A stretch of DNA of 64,000 nucleotides from Lycocorax pyrrhopterus obiensis (lineage: Eukaryota; Chordata; Aves; Passeriformes; Paradisaeidae), in NCBI GenBank assembly GCA_014706295.1, contig JACSVZ010000009.1, positions 38,929,268 through 38,993,267 of the forward strand, in the 5' to 3' direction. Shown one piece after another: positions 46,531 to 58,489 of this stretch; position 1 is the first letter of the stretch, and every line of letters starts with the position of its first letter. The translations under genes were made by a program, and so were the position numbers. The notes under the pieces were generated by a model. The model ran no database searches and was not told where the DNA came from. It saw only the letters and a list, made by a program, of their open reading frames with translations.

Positions 46531-47250
46531 ATGAGGGTCAGGGATCTGTGTGGGTCAGAGATCCGTGCAGGTCAGAGATCCATGCAGGTCAGAGATCCGT
46601 GAGGGTCAGAGATCCATGTGGGTCAGAGATCCGTGCAGGGCAGAGATCCATGAGGGTCAGAGATCCATGAGGGTCAGGGATCCATGAGGGTCAGAGATCC
46701 ATGCAGGTCAGAGATCCGTGCAGGGCAGACATCCATGCAGGGCAGAGATCCATGCAGGGCAGAGATCCATGCAGGGCAGAGATCCGTGCGGGTCAGAGAT
46801 CCATGAGGGTCAGAGATCCATGCAGGTCAGAGATCCATGAGGGTCAGAGATCCATGAGGGTCAGAGATCCATGCAGGTCAGAGATCCATGAGGGTCAGAG
46901 ATCCGTGCGGGTCAGAGATCCGTGCAGGGCAGACATCCATGCAGGGCAGAGATCCGTGCAGGGCAGAGATCCGTGTAGGTCAGAGATCCGTGCAGGGCAG
47001 AGATCCATGAGGGTCAGAGATCCATGCAGGGCAGAGATCCATGAGGGTCAGGGATCCATGCAGGTCAGAGATCCATGAGGGTCAGAGATCCGTGCAGGGC
47101 AGAGATCCGTGCAGGGCGGAGATCCGTGTGGGTCAGAGATCCATGCAGGGCAGAGATCCGTGCAGGGTAGAGATCCGTGTGGGTCAGAGATCCATGCAGG
47201 GCAGAGATCCGTGCAGGGCAGAGATCCGTGTGGGTCAGAGATCCGTGTGG
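46531..47250. repeat. 17-bp minisatellite, about 42 units, GATC in almost every unit
   Basis: The unit is agatccatgagggtcag, with variants cc(a/g)tg, (c/t/a)(a/g)gg and g(t)cag. It runs for about 720 bp with essentially no indels. Because 17 is not a multiple of three, three units make a 17-residue conceptual peptide period, and the open frames of 125 codons here are a by-product. A GATC word recurs every 17 bp. Two main unit types, gtcag-ended and ggcag-ended, alternate in patches. Confidence 0.97.
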
Positions 47251-48244
47251 TGAGCAGAGGGTGAAGGGCAGCCCTCGGCCCGCGGGTGGCTGGGCTCGGG
47301 CAGAGTCAGCTGGACCCAGTGGTGCCGGCTGTGCCTGCTGCCCGTGGGCGTGGGCCCGTGGAGCAGCATTCCCCTGACACCGCCCCGCACAGCCCGGGGA
47401 CGTTTGGCTAAGCTTATCCCTAAGGATAAGGGGCTTTCCCGGTCTCACAGGAACACGGGAGCAGGGCGATTCTTTCCCTGCTTCTCAGAGGGGTGACGGT
47501 GTAAGCCCAAGAGCAGGAAGAGCCAAGCCTTTACCTGCTGCAGGTTCTACAGCAGCTCTGGGCACGGCAGGGCACATCCATGGGGAGCATCAGCCAGGAC
47601 GAGTCCGAACAGGAGACAATGGGGTGCAAGGCCAAGTGTTGGCCGTGCCCAGTGTCCACCCCGGAGTGCAGGCAGACCCTTGGGTGATCCCACTGCAGTG
47701 ACTAAGCCCCGGGGGTGTGCTGCCTCCCCGGGAGCAGCTCCATATGTTTCATTATGCTCACTGCTGGGAAATCACATTTTCTTTCAAGGCTGAATTTCTC
47801 CAGCCTCCACTTTCAGGCGTAACTTCAAGCAAAGAATGAAAATTATATTTTTAGGAAGTGTGATCGTTTGCTGGGAAAAAGCATACAGAGCACATAACAT
47901 ATCGAGAGAAGTTGCCTCATTAGATTAATTAACTTGTGCAGGCGAAGCCTTACACGCCAGCTCTGGAAGGAGCAGAGCCTCAGCTGCCACCACTCCCTGA
48001 GGAGGGGAAGTGCCCGATGCCACAGGAATGTTCAGCTTCCCATGGGCTTGCAAGGGCAAAGTCCAAAACCTGTGGCTCTTGTCTGCAGTATAAATGAAAA
48101 AAACACTTATCCTTCACTCCACCTGGAACATCCATGGAAAAAACAGGGAAAAAATGTATAATTAAGAAAATATATAGAAAACAAAACAGCGTGGGCAGCA
48201 GGATGAGGGGGGGCAGTTTCTGCCCATCTGCCCTGCTCAAGGGA
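47251..48244. other. Unique sequence, no gene seen
   Basis: GC-rich to about 47400, then mixed. The segment 47750-47940 is AT-rich. No gene was seen. Confidence 0.4.
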
Positions 48245-48734
48245 GACCCCACCTGCAGAGCTGCCTCCAGCTCTGGGGTCCAACCTCAGCAGGATGTGGA
48301 GCTGCTGGAGCCAGCCCAGAGAAGGCCACAGAGATGCTCCAAGATTCTCTGCTCTAGAGCTGGGCTGGGAGAGCTGGGAATGTTCACCTGAAGAAGGGAA
48401 GGCTCCAGGGAGAGCTCAGAGCCCCTTGAAGGGCCTAAAGGGGCTCCAGGAGAGCTGGAGAGGGACTGGGGACAAGGGCTGGAGGGACAGGACACAGGGA
48501 ATGGCTTCCCAGTGCCAGAGGGCAGGGATGGGTGGGATATTGGGGAGGAATTTTTCCGTATGAGGGTGGTGAAGCCATGACACAGGTTACCCCTGGCAGT
48601 GTCCCAGGCCAGGCTGGACATGGCTTGGAGCAGCCTGGGATAATGGAAGGTGTCCCTGCCCATGGCATGGGGTGGAACAGGATGAGCTTTAAGGTCCCTT
48701 CCAACCCAAACCAGCCTGGGACTCTGTGATTCTA
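48245..48734 (+). mobile_element. CR1 LINE 3' fragment, long
   Basis: Plus-strand CR1 of about 490 bp. It starts at 'gagaccccacctgcagagc', passes 'gttcacctgaagaaggg' and 'ctggagagggactgggg', and ends in 'ggactctgtgattctac'. A deletion of about 35 bp removes the usual 'ctgtggctgcccctggatc' block near 48588, which is otherwise present in its relatives. Confidence 0.95.
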
Positions 48735-49009
48735 CAAACACGTGTCCTTAAGGAACAGGAGAAAAGGATGCTCTGTGACTCCCGGTTGTGCCTCAGCCCA
48801 CCCTGCTGCTGGGAGAACAAGGTGTGCCAGGCCTGGCCCTTGGCCCCTCAGGGACAAGGATTGCCTAGGGAGCAGGGGTGCAGCACCTCCTGTGCCGTGG
48901 CTGCCAAGGTGGGACCCCCTTCCCCAGCTCTGTCCCACCTTCCCGTGCCGCACAGCCCGCTCCCTTCCCACCACCAGCCCTATAATTCAATGTCAAGGGG
49001 GCTTATGTA
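48735..49009. other. Unique sequence, no gene seen
   Basis: A short GC-leaning spacer. Nothing was recognised. Confidence 0.4.
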
Positions 49010-49240
49010 ATATTTAGGTGTGTATTACACTAAATTAATCTTAACATGAAAAATCTTTTGATTACATAGTGTGTTTTTGTCATTGATTGATTAATTCATT
49101 TATTCATATAGTAATGCTATGTCCAACTTCTATTTATATTCAGTTGTAAGAGAAAGTTCCTATTCATGTCAGAGGAGATGAATTAAAATAGTTATCACTG
49201 GTATTTGCCAGCCGACTGTTTCAGAAGGTCCCTTTACGAC
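49010..49240. promoter_or_regulatory. Candidate conserved non-coding block
   Basis: AT-rich and repeat-free, with actaaattaatcttaac at about 49028-49044, gattgattaattcattt at about 49084-49100 and gaattaaaatagttatc at about 49181-49197. The stacked homeodomain cores give it enhancer style. Confidence 0.28.
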
Positions 49241-49840
49241 ATGCACTCTCATTCCTGTACAAGCTGCCTGCGAGGAATCCCCACAATTCTCATCCTCCCC
49301 ATGGAAGCTGCAGAGCCTGGAGGTGCTGATCCCTTCCAGCACGGAGGGCTGGGGAGCCGGGGGGGCCCACAGTGCCCAGGGAGCAGGGGCTGGGACATCT
49401 CCAGGGAGAGGAGAAGGCCAAAGGGAGCGTGGCACCGTGTGACACACGGGACCCTGCCACTGGCACCCTGGCACTGCCATAGCCTGGCATCGTCGTGCCA
49501 CCCGCCGTTGGAACTGCAATGGTCATTCCTGGGAAGCAGCACTGCAGGACTGAGCCATGGGAAAGGTTTGGTTGCCATGGCATGAGGCTGCCCTGACCCG
49601 GGAAGGCCTCCTCTTAATTTAAAAATAATGCTTAATTAATTGTGATTCTTTTATGGGCTCGATGATGCCATTAAGGCAGAGCGTCCAAGGGCCCTGGGGG
49701 GGAGTCACCACTGTGACTTGTGTCCCTCAGCCCACAGCCCCTCACCCTCCTTCCAGCCACAGAGAGTGTGGAGGGAGTGACCGGCTCCATGAGGCATCTC
49801 CCACCCTCCATCCACAGCAAAGCCTGGGAGCCCGGCCCCA
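49241..49840. other. Unique sequence, no gene seen
   Basis: GC-leaning DNA with overlapping short frames on both strands. An AT-rich insert of about 50 bp sits at 49615-49660. No gene was seen. Confidence 0.4.
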
Positions 49841-50100
49841 GCCGCTGTTCCTCATCCCCAACCACTGTCCCTCGCCCCCAGCCGCTGTCCCTCACCCCCA
49901 GCCACTGTTCCTCAACCCCAGCCACTGTTCCTCAACCCCAACCACTGTGCCTCGCCCCCAGCAGCTGTCCCTTGGCTCCAGCCTCTGTTCCTCATCCCCA
50001 ACCACTGTTCCTCATCCCTAACCACTGTCCCTCGTCCCCAGCCACTGTCCCTCGTCCCCAGCCGCTGTCCCCCGCCCCCAGCCGCTGTCCCTCGGCCCTG
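49841..50100. repeat. 20-bp minisatellite, 13 units without indels
   Basis: The unit is (g/a)ccactgttcctcatcccca with many substitutions. Thirteen copies fit an exact 20-bp register over 260 bp, with no insertion or deletion. The plus strand is pyrimidine-rich. Conceptual peptides have a 20-residue period and are not considered real. Confidence 0.96.
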
Positions 50101-52995
50101 TGTGCGCAGCCCCAAGGCTCAGCAGCCACAGCAGCTCTCGCCTTGTTCCCCAAGGATCCAGCAGGCTGGAATTACCACCAATACATTCTGTTCCTCTCAC
50201 ACACAACAACAAAGCCACTGGGAAGTGGTTGTGTACACACGGAATGTACCTTCTGCTATTTATATGTGTTTTCCTAAATTAAAGGGAATATAAAACCTGT
50301 GAGAAATCTACTTGGAAACATTCCCCTTTTGGGTAGAAAAACGCTTCAATCCAAGCAATATTAGCAGGGAGAGGAGAGTCACCACGGAGCAGCTCCATGC
50401 ACTTGGTCGCTCAGAATGGCCGCGTGGCAGCAACACCAGCCCCCGGGCATATGGGGTCCATGGCTGCCCTCTGGACACTGGAACATCCTGGAAAGCAGCA
50501 CCCAAATCAGCTGGGATGCTGGGAAAAGAGCAGAGGTGTTGTAGGGATGGAAACTCAGAGGGCTGGGGGGGTTATGCAACCCAGAATATTCGGGCAGCAT
50601 CAGGGAATTCCAAAGGGACTTTAGCATGTCCAGAAGTGAAACATCTCTTTCTTCCATCAGACTGAGAGCCCTGGAAGAGCAGCAAATGCCAGACCAGGCC
50701 GGTGGCACATGCACGAGTTTATTATGTGGAGATAATTAAAGATAATTAACACCTGGAACAACATCCCTGGGGGTGTGAACGAGCTCGATTGGGAAGGGCA
50801 GGGGCTTCCTCCAAGGCAACCCCATCCTGCAGCAGACGCTGCAGCCTGCTGCGAGGCAAAGCTCTGCTGCCCCGGACCCTCGCCGAGGACAGGTGGTGCC
50901 CTGCGGAGCCCCGGGGCGGAGGGACGCGCATCCAGGTACCGGTGAGGTGTGGTGGAGCCGGCCCGTGCCCAGCCCCAGCGCAGGGCTCCGGGAACGCCGA
51001 CTGGCATCTGCTCATTAGCGCCTGCTGATTAATTACCCCCCACAATTAAAGCCTCCCAGGGCTGGCTCTCCTGCCTACCGGGCTGGTCTCTCTGCTCTCC
51101 GCCAGCTCCCAGGGTTGGGGCTCCAGACCTCGCTCCCCGGTCCCAGCCCAGGGGCTGGTGCCCAGCTGCGTCCCGGGGCGGCGGCTGCAGGCACGGCGGC
51201 TCTGGGGGCCGCGCTCCGCGCCCTGCCCCTGGGCGTGTGCTCCTGCACAGACACGCAAATCACACAGGTGCGTGTGGGGAGGCCTTGGAAGGGCTGCCCG
51301 CACATGGGCCATTGCTGCCTGACCTGCAGGGGCCCCCCGAGTGTGCTGGGCTCGGAGCCTGGCACGGAGGAGCTGCAGTCGAGGCAGTGCAGCACCCCCG
51401 GGACACGGTGCTGAGGTTCCTGGGACGCAGCACCAAGGCGGTGCAGGGCTCCTGGGAATTAGAGCCGAGGCAGTGCAGCACTCCCGGGACACGGTGTTGC
51501 TCCGGGATGCCTGCGCTGCCCTCCCCTGCCCTGGGCATCCTGCTCCTCAGCTCTCCCGCAGCTGCAGCCTTCGGGATGTGGTGTAGAAGACAAGCAGGAT
51601 TAGAGCACTTACCAGCCCCATCCCGATCCGACTGACCGGCGAGAGCTGAGCTTTCCGGCGGATTTCTGTGCCAGGAAATGAAATGGGTAATGAGGGCCTG
51701 GACACCAGCTTCCCCTCTTGCTCTGTTCCCACGGAGGGAGAGGCGGGTTCCGAACGGCTCTGCAGTGCTCCCTCGGGAAGCCGGCGCAGTGGGGTTTGCA
51801 CTCATACACTCGATCCTGTTCATCAATATTTCACATATGCAGGTGTATGGAACCTTCATTTTCATGCAAATCCCCCTGCAGCCAGGCAGGTGCATTTCCT
51901 GATCTCTATTCATCATCCGGAAATCCAATAACTTGGCTTGTGTGCTTGCAGCTGGTTAGGGGCTGACCCGATGTGCACTTGAGCATGGATTTCAGGTCTG
52001 GGCAGCAGAGAAATAGCTTATTTTCCCCCTGGCCTTTATAAAATTAAATGCAAACCCCTCTGTGTTGGTGCAATGTTCATGTTGCAAGATCAAGCATTTA
52101 TAAGTCAGGAAATTCCATAACTTGAGGTTACTCCAGCGATGCCAAGTTGAGGCATCACCCATTCAATGTGTCTGTTCTGTGTACCTAATTATAAAAATTA
52201 ATAATAGAGCAATAAAATAAACAATATTAAAATATGAGAGTATTTCGGACTCTTGAAACAAAGGGAATTGTGGCAGGAAATCTCACGTGTGCTCAGAGCC
52301 CTTGGAGATGTCCTTGCTTAGCCTGACAGACAGGCTGTGAGCAGGTCCCCGGAGCTGTGACAGAGCAGCATGGCTGGGGCTGAGGTGTCTCCTCACAGGG
52401 TGAATTTGCACCTTTGTTGCAGGAAAACAGCTCAGACTCAGAGGTTCTGGGAAGGGGTTGGAGGCTGCTGCTGCCACCAGTGCAGCCGAGGCACCCCGGG
52501 AGCTTTGCCATCCCCCAGGCTGAGCATCCCTGTCACCTGGGTGGGGGACAGCAGCTGCAGAGGGAATTCAGATGCAGTAATTCTGTTTCCTCCTATTCAC
52601 GGGGAAAAAATAAAACCAGAATTTTCCATGAGAGAAAAGCTATTTTCCTGATGCCAGAAGCTACTGTGGCTCCGAGCTGGCAGTGGCAGGGTGGGCACCC
52701 CATCTCTGCCCTGTGATGGGGGCTGTGAACCAAACCTGCTCCAGGCAGGGAAAGGCTCTGTCCTCCCTCTGCCAGCCCTCAAACATCAAGATGATTCTGC
52801 TGCTGCTGCTCCTTCAGAGATTCTGGTTTGTGCTTGCTTGTTTCAAGCAGGAAAAATATTTGTTTCCTTTATTATCTTCAAAATAGACAAAAAACGTAAT
52901 TTTTTTCTTTTTCTTTTTTTTCCCTGGAAAACAGAGGAACAAAAGGGCATGTGACCTTTGGGAATGGGCCAGACGTGAACTGGTTTGACCAAAGA
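50101..52995. other. Long unique stretch, no gene seen
   Basis: GC-rich in 50790-51560 with moderately raised CpG, AT-rich in 52000-52260. No recognised transposon. Open frames of up to 222 codons overlap on opposite strands and lack domains. A 51-bp segment containing 'gcagtgcagcactcccggg' is imperfectly duplicated (51380-51400 and 51468-51490). Confidence 0.4.
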
Positions 52996-53100
52996 GAGCA
53001 ACCTGGTCTAATGGAAGGTGTCCCTGCCCATGGGAGGGGGCTGGACTAGATGATCCTTAAGTTCCCTTCCAACCCAAGCCATTCCATGATTCTGTGATTT
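52996..53100 (+). mobile_element. CR1 LINE 3' fragment
   Basis: The last roughly 105 bp of a plus-strand CR1, from 'gcaacctggtctaatggaag' to 'ccatgattctgtgattt'. Little sequence 5' of the tail region is left. Confidence 0.93.
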
Positions 53101-54516
53101 TGGCCACTTGCTGACTCTTCCACAAAAGAAGGGGGAAAATCTTATAATAAGGAGATAAAACAAGATCCTGCTGGGATGAATTCCCTTCCCCAAGGCAGGA
53201 CCTGCTGCCTCCCATGTCTGTGGAACTGGCTGCTGGCCGGGGAGCTGCTGAGGATGCAGCCCCTGTGCTCAAATTCCAGAGCAGAGGTACACGTTATTCC
53301 TGTCCAGCTGCTGCAGCTGCTGCGCTTTCATTCCAAAATAATATTTTTTCAAATGAAGTATCAGAAAACAGCTTTACATTTCTGTTATCCCTTCCAGCAC
53401 AAAATAAAAAATGCCTGTGCTGCCAGTACCTGATTCAATCAAGTGGAGCACGTTGGATACCCACAGGCTACACGCGCTGGAAAGAGCTGACTTGTATTTT
53501 AATTAATAATGCGATACAGCGTCTCCCGACCCCGGCCTCTGGCAACGCTCTTGCCTTGCTTCATTATTTGCTGTAAACAATTTCCAAGCGATGTGTAGAC
53601 AACCCTATTCTTTAATTTCTGCTAATTCATAACACCAGCAAAATGCAGGATTTTTCTTGTGCATTAAAGCAAGCAATTCAGCCTCCTTCCCACCTCATGG
53701 GGCAGCCACAGTTTCTGTGGGCAGCCTGCTCCCAAGCCCTCCCAAGGCCGGTGAGACAGCCCTCACCCCGCTCCTCAGACACGTGGTGGTTTTGTATTTC
53801 AGATTCCTGCAGGACAGGCTTCCAGCAAAGATGGCTGGGCAAACCCTGCTATCACCAGGACTCGATTCCTGAGGGTGGGATAGCTCTTCCTGTTTTCCAC
53901 ACCATCAGCAGATGGTGACCAGGGCAGGTCTCACCTGGTCCTGTGTCCGGTCACCTTCACACAACACACACTGCAGGTACTGCACGTGCTCCAGAGGAGC
54001 AGAATGCCCTCAGAGAAACAGGGACACGCTGGCCAGCGCTGGGGAGGGTTCACTCTCAGAGCTGTGCTGTGCGCCTGGTGTGCACGGCTGCAGGCTGGCA
54101 GCTCCCTCCTGGCAGCATTCCCTCTTGGACATGACCTCGTGCGCCTGAGAGGTGGCAGCAGGAGCACCTTTCCTCTCCCCCGCTCGTCACCAGCACGTAC
54201 GCGACGCAGCACAACAGTGACACACACTCACAACCTAAGACAGGTGTCAGAGACGGCGAGCTCTGACTGCTCTGATGAATATGTAAAAATATCACCAAAA
54301 GCCAGAGAGGAAAATGGACCAGAAATAAGAAAGGATACTCTGGAACAGCACACCATCTGCTGCAGGAGCAAACCCTCCACAAGCACGGTGAGCCCACTGG
54401 TACGAGGGGATGGAGCCAGCGCTCCCTAACGCGTGCAGCAGCCTCTTCTCCACAGCCCTGAGGAGCAGCCACAGCTTCTGCAAGGGCAGGGGCCCAGCAC
54501 AGGGTCCTGCTCTCCT
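53101..54516. other. Unique sequence, no gene seen
   Basis: Mixed composition. The part from 53330 to 53660 is AT-rich and could hold regulatory DNA, but no gene or repeat was recognised. Confidence 0.4.
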
Positions 54517-55050
54517 TGTTTTGGATGGGATGGAGTTAGTTTTCTTCCCAGTAGCTGGTACAGGGATGGGTTTGGGTTCTAGCATGAGATGAACGTTGAT
54601 AACACAGTGATGGTTTCAGTTGTGGTTAAGGAATATTTACACCAAGCAAAGGACTTTCCAGGTCCTCATGACCTCCAGCGAGCGGGCTGGGGGGCACAAG
54701 GAGCTGGGACGGGGCCCAGCTGGGACAGCCAACCCCAACTGGCAAAAGGATGTTTCATACCATAGAGCATCATACTTAGTGGATAAACTGGGGGGAAAAC
54801 AGGCTGGGAGCCACTGCTCTGGAGCTGCTGGGCATCAGTCAGTGAACAGTGAGCGATTGTGTTGTGCATCACTTGTTTCATTTATTTTAATTCTTTTACC
54901 ATTATCATTATTATTTTCATCCTTTTTTTGTCTCATTAAACTGCATTTTATTTCAGCCCAAAGTTTTCTCACTTTTACTCTCCCAATTCTCTGCCCATCC
55001 CACTGGGAGGTGAGTGGCTGGGGGGCTCAGTTGCCAGCCAGAGTTAAATC
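54517..55050 (+). mobile_element. Probable solo ERV LTR
   Basis: A region of about 530 bp starts at tgttttggatgggatggag and ends near gccagccagagttaaa. Its word order matches my memory of a widespread avian endogenous-retrovirus LTR family: 'gggatggagttagttttctt', 'gttgataacacagtgatgg', 'cagctgggacagccaacccc', 'tttcataccatagagcatca', then a T-rich stretch. No gag, pol or env sequence is beside it, so it looks like a solo LTR. Exact family, boundaries and target-site duplication were not verified. Confidence 0.62.
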
Positions 55051-55287
55051 CCCCCACTTGCCACTCACGTCGGCTTTGTTCTGTCAGCCCTGTTGTTCAC
55101 CTGACAAGCAACCACCTGGCCCTGCCCAAATCCAGCACAAATCCCACTTCTGTGGCCATGGGGATACACTTTCTCCAGCTGAGCAGAAAGGTGGCGTGCA
55201 CAGGTGGAGTGGAGGGCGGTGTGTACATCTTGCACATCGCCAGGTACACGCAGCATTGTTCTGCCTGTGATCTCCCTGTTATTTTCA
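55051..55287. other. Unique sequence, no gene seen
   Basis: A short spacer between the LTR and a CR1 tail. Nothing was recognised. Confidence 0.4.
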
Positions 55288-55355
55288 CAGAATCACAGAA
55301 TCATCGGGGTTGGAAGAGCCGTGAGATCGTCTAATCCAACCATTGACAATTTTGC
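55288..55355 (-). mobile_element. Short CR1 tail
   Basis: A minus-strand CR1 terminus: 'cagaatcacagaatcatcgg' then 'ggaagagccgtgagatc'. It is only about 68 bp. Confidence 0.85.
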
Positions 55356-55530
55356 TGCATTAATTCACCTGGTCCTTTCATCTCGTGCATTCAGTTCTGG
55401 CAACTCCAGGATCGGTTTTCCAAATACCCACACAAATGCACACAGAAATAGCTGTACTTCTTGTTTCCCTGCTCAGTGCATTAAGGACTCTGCATCCCTT
55501 TAGATGCCTCGCCTGATGCCTCAGAAATGT

Positions 55531-56500
55531 GCCTCAGCCTCCCGGCTCGTTTGATGAGCAGCAGTTTGATCCCAGCTCCTGATGAAAGCCCAGACACCAC
55601 AAATACAGGAAATTAGGGTGATACAGAACGCGCAGCCCCGCACGGCTGTGCTGTAATTACACAACTTCTAACAATTAAGTGCTCGCTGATTATGTGTTGA
55701 AAGGAAGCCGAACGTCATCAGATCGCATCGTTGCTGATTTATTGAGTTATTATTGGCCACATCCTGAAGCTCTGACTGTCCTTCCTTTATCAAAACTCCT
55801 CATTTAACTGGATGAAGATGAAGAATTTTGCCCTGTAGTCTTTCAGGCCAGAGTGTGTAATCTCCAAACCTTTTCAAATGCTATTTATAATCCCGAAGCA
55901 TATTGTTTTATGCTTGTTGAGTTTTATAAACAGCTATTTTTCCTGCAAGGATAAAAATAAAGTCAAGCAGTGGCTTCTGCATTGAAGTCGGGTCACCACA
56001 AAGTGCAATAGGCAGGGTTTTAAAAGGTCTGGTTTTACAGTTTATTGAAGGCAAAAGAAAAGACTCCTGAAAGCTTCCCGATTCCGTGTGCACTGCAGTA
56101 CACTATGTATAAAATAAGGTCATAGCTGCATTATCTCCATGCTAGACATCAGGCACGGGATGAAACAAAGCTGACAAGCCATTTACCAAGTGTTTTCTTT
56201 ATTAATATCACAAACTTAATTCAGCCACGAGAAGGCTCTTTGCATAGAGCATGCCATTGACAAAAAGGTACTAGACAATCGTAAAGAGAACAAGGTAAGC
56301 GATCTTCATCATTATCATTATTTATTCCGTCTCTTCCCTTTTCCCCCATTAAGCATTTCATTTGGAAAGTCACTGGGGAAAAAGAACGGGGAGGAAATGC
56401 GTTCTGCTTTCCCATCTGAATATCCTTAAGTCACATATGTTATAATATATTTGCATTTTTAAATAAATACCCCTCGCAAAAACAAATTAGAAATGGTTAT
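55531..56500. promoter_or_regulatory. Candidate conserved non-coding block, left part
   Basis: Nearly 1 kb of repeat-free, AT-leaning DNA. Motif words include gctgtaattacac (about 55649-55661), aacaattaagtgc, ttgctgatttattgag, cctttatcaaaactcc, cttaattcagccacg, and a POU octamer ATTTGCAT at 56449-56456. Retained CpGs (cgaacgtcatcagatcgcatcg at about 55708-55729) in AT-rich surroundings suggest constraint. There is no coding signature. Confidence 0.38.
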
Positions 56501-57010
56501 TTATGTCTTCCCAGCTCCGCTAGCCTGCAGTGCTGTCAAAAGGTCAACCATTGCCTCTAACTTTGCTGTGCACACGATGACCTGGAAGTACCGTCGATAA
56601 CGACCCTATGGCTGCGAGTCTTGAAGACTTAATCATCTGACATCCCGGGGCCCTGCGGCGCTCGTGCTTGGCATTTGCCTTATTGAAATGTACACAGACA
56701 ATATGCATTTTAAACAATTCCAAGCTGCCTGCCTAAAATAGTCATCGGGCCACCGATCCCTGTCTGGAACAGGCTTCCCGCTCTCTCGGCTCTCTCGCCT
56801 TGATGAGCAAGGCAGCTAACGAAACGAGCCGATGCATCTGGAGCTCGGAACTGGCTGCATTTATTACTGGCATTTGCTCCATATTGCAAGGGAAAGTTAT
56901 CATCTGCGTCATCTGGAACTTAATTACGATCTGCCACCAGCCAAATTTGATTTTAAGCCTCTCTTAGAGAGAGTTCGTGAAACACAGCAACAAAACGGGA
57001 GGAAATTCTG
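56501..57010. promoter_or_regulatory. Candidate conserved non-coding block, right part
   Basis: Continues the repeat-free block. Words include taccgtcgataacgaccc (about 56589-56606), cttaatcatctgac, tgatgagcaaggcagc, gcatttattactggc and cttaattacgatctgcc (about 56919-56935). A 139-codon plus-strand frame begins at 56832 but resembles no protein I know, and its first half coincides with the motif-dense DNA. I treat it as chance, with low certainty. Confidence 0.38.
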
Positions 57011-57889
57011 GGTTCCAAATGAAACCCACCCAAACCCAAGAGCCCCTGCAGGAGCAGCTGCCGCTGGGAGCCCCATGTGGCCATGGTGCTCGGTCAGCAG
57101 GGGCTGCTTGCTGAGCCAGCGCCCTGCAACAGGCCTAAAATCATCCCAAAAAGCCAGTTCCTGCAAGTCTTCCTCTGGTCTGATGGAGCAAACCCAAACC
57201 ATGGAGGGAGATGAGAACTGCCCGGAGCAGGAAAGCCAAAGTCAACATTAATGATAATGAAGGACAGGATTTAACCATCCCTGTCTCAGGGATACTCTTG
57301 GAAGACCGCGTGTTCCCGGCCGGCAGCGCACACCCACAGCTTCCCATGGGCAGTGGGACTGTGCCAAGGGCAGAAGCCAGTGCTGCCTGGGCCCCACAGC
57401 CGTGCTGGGACAGTGCCGTGCCCACAGCCAAGCCACCCTGGCAGCCCCTGGGCCAGACCACTGCTCCCTGATGTGCCACAGAGAGCCTGGAGACGTGGTG
57501 GCTGCCTGGGAGTGGAGGCAACATATGTTAGTGGAGCTGTGGCTGTTTTCTCAGCATGTTTGCCCTCCCACATATCTTCTCAGAGGCTCAAAGGAATTAT
57601 GCTCGATACAGAAAAGGAAAAAAAGCTCAAAAAAAAATCTTCCCTTTTCTCCCCACCCTTGAAAAATATGCCCAAGTGATGTCTCTTTTTGGTATTTCAC
57701 AGAGCTGGGAGTCAGGAAAAGCAGGCCGTGCACTTTCCATGCCTTCTGTTTTAATGAAGTGCCCACAGGTTCCGTGCAGCAGCGCCAGCCCCTGGCTCTC
57801 CACGGCACCGAGGGCTTCTTTTAAACACACTTCGCCTGCAATAACACCAGGCACGGAGCTCTGCCTCCACTGAAGGAATGGGTAGGATT
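57011..57889. other. Unique sequence, no gene seen
   Basis: GC-leaning DNA with short overlapping frames, and an A-rich tract at 57613-57640. No repeat family or exon was recognised. Confidence 0.4.
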
Positions 57890-58080
57890 GCTTCACATCT
57901 GCACTTTCATTGAAAACATTTATTCAATCAAAGGGAAAAATAAATGTGGTCCCTCTGCTCTGTCAAGTATAAACTGTTATTGATCCCCTAAATGAAATTT
58001 GTCCATGCTGATCGATCAAACACATTATCCTTTTTCCCCAGTCCATTACCAGCAATTGGAAACTCTCAGGCATCAATAGC
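57890..58080. promoter_or_regulatory. Candidate conserved non-coding block, short
   Basis: About 190 bp with ttattcaatcaaagggaaaa (about 57919-57938, including a TCF-like TCAAAG), gttattgatcccc and gctgatcgatcaaac (about 58008-58022). Repeat-free. Weak evidence. Confidence 0.22.
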
Positions 58081-58489
58081 AGCTTGACCACACACAGCTG
58101 CATGTTCAGCCCCTGTTCCCCAAATCCAAGTCATTCCTGTCCCCCTCCTTCCCCTCCAAACACAGGGATCTCAGCATTATGACCACATTTTTTCCAAGCT
58201 GACAGGTAGAAAATCTAAATTTCATAAAATGCTGGGAATCAGTGGCATTGTGTTAAACCCCAGCGCTGTGGTAGCAGCCGTGCAACAGCGCAGGGACTGC
58301 ACCAGTGCCCAGCCGGGCTCCCCAGTGGGGTCCTGGGGATGTGTCCTCACATCAGCACACAGCATCCTAGCTGGCCACGTCCACTGGAGCAAACTGGTGG
58401 ATTTTAGTATTTCCTAGAAGGGCATTTTTTGACAAACTTGATATTTACCAGGAGTACTCCTGCTGTACAAGCTGCCTGGCACAGTCCCC
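58081..58489. other. Unique sequence, no gene seen
   Basis: Mixed composition, no recognised element. Confidence 0.4.

Noticed and set aside
46701..47253. 125- and 70-codon repetitive frames with a 17-residue period
   Set aside because: They are explained fully by the 17-bp minisatellite.
54147..54166. CTCF-like word (aggtggcag) as an insulator
   Set aside because: Only the right half of the CTCF consensus matches. The left half does not, so a site cannot be claimed.
56832..57251. 139-codon frame starting inside a conserved-looking block
   Set aside because: The conceptual protein resembles nothing known, the second half lies in ordinary GC-leaning DNA, and there is no splice or Kozak support.
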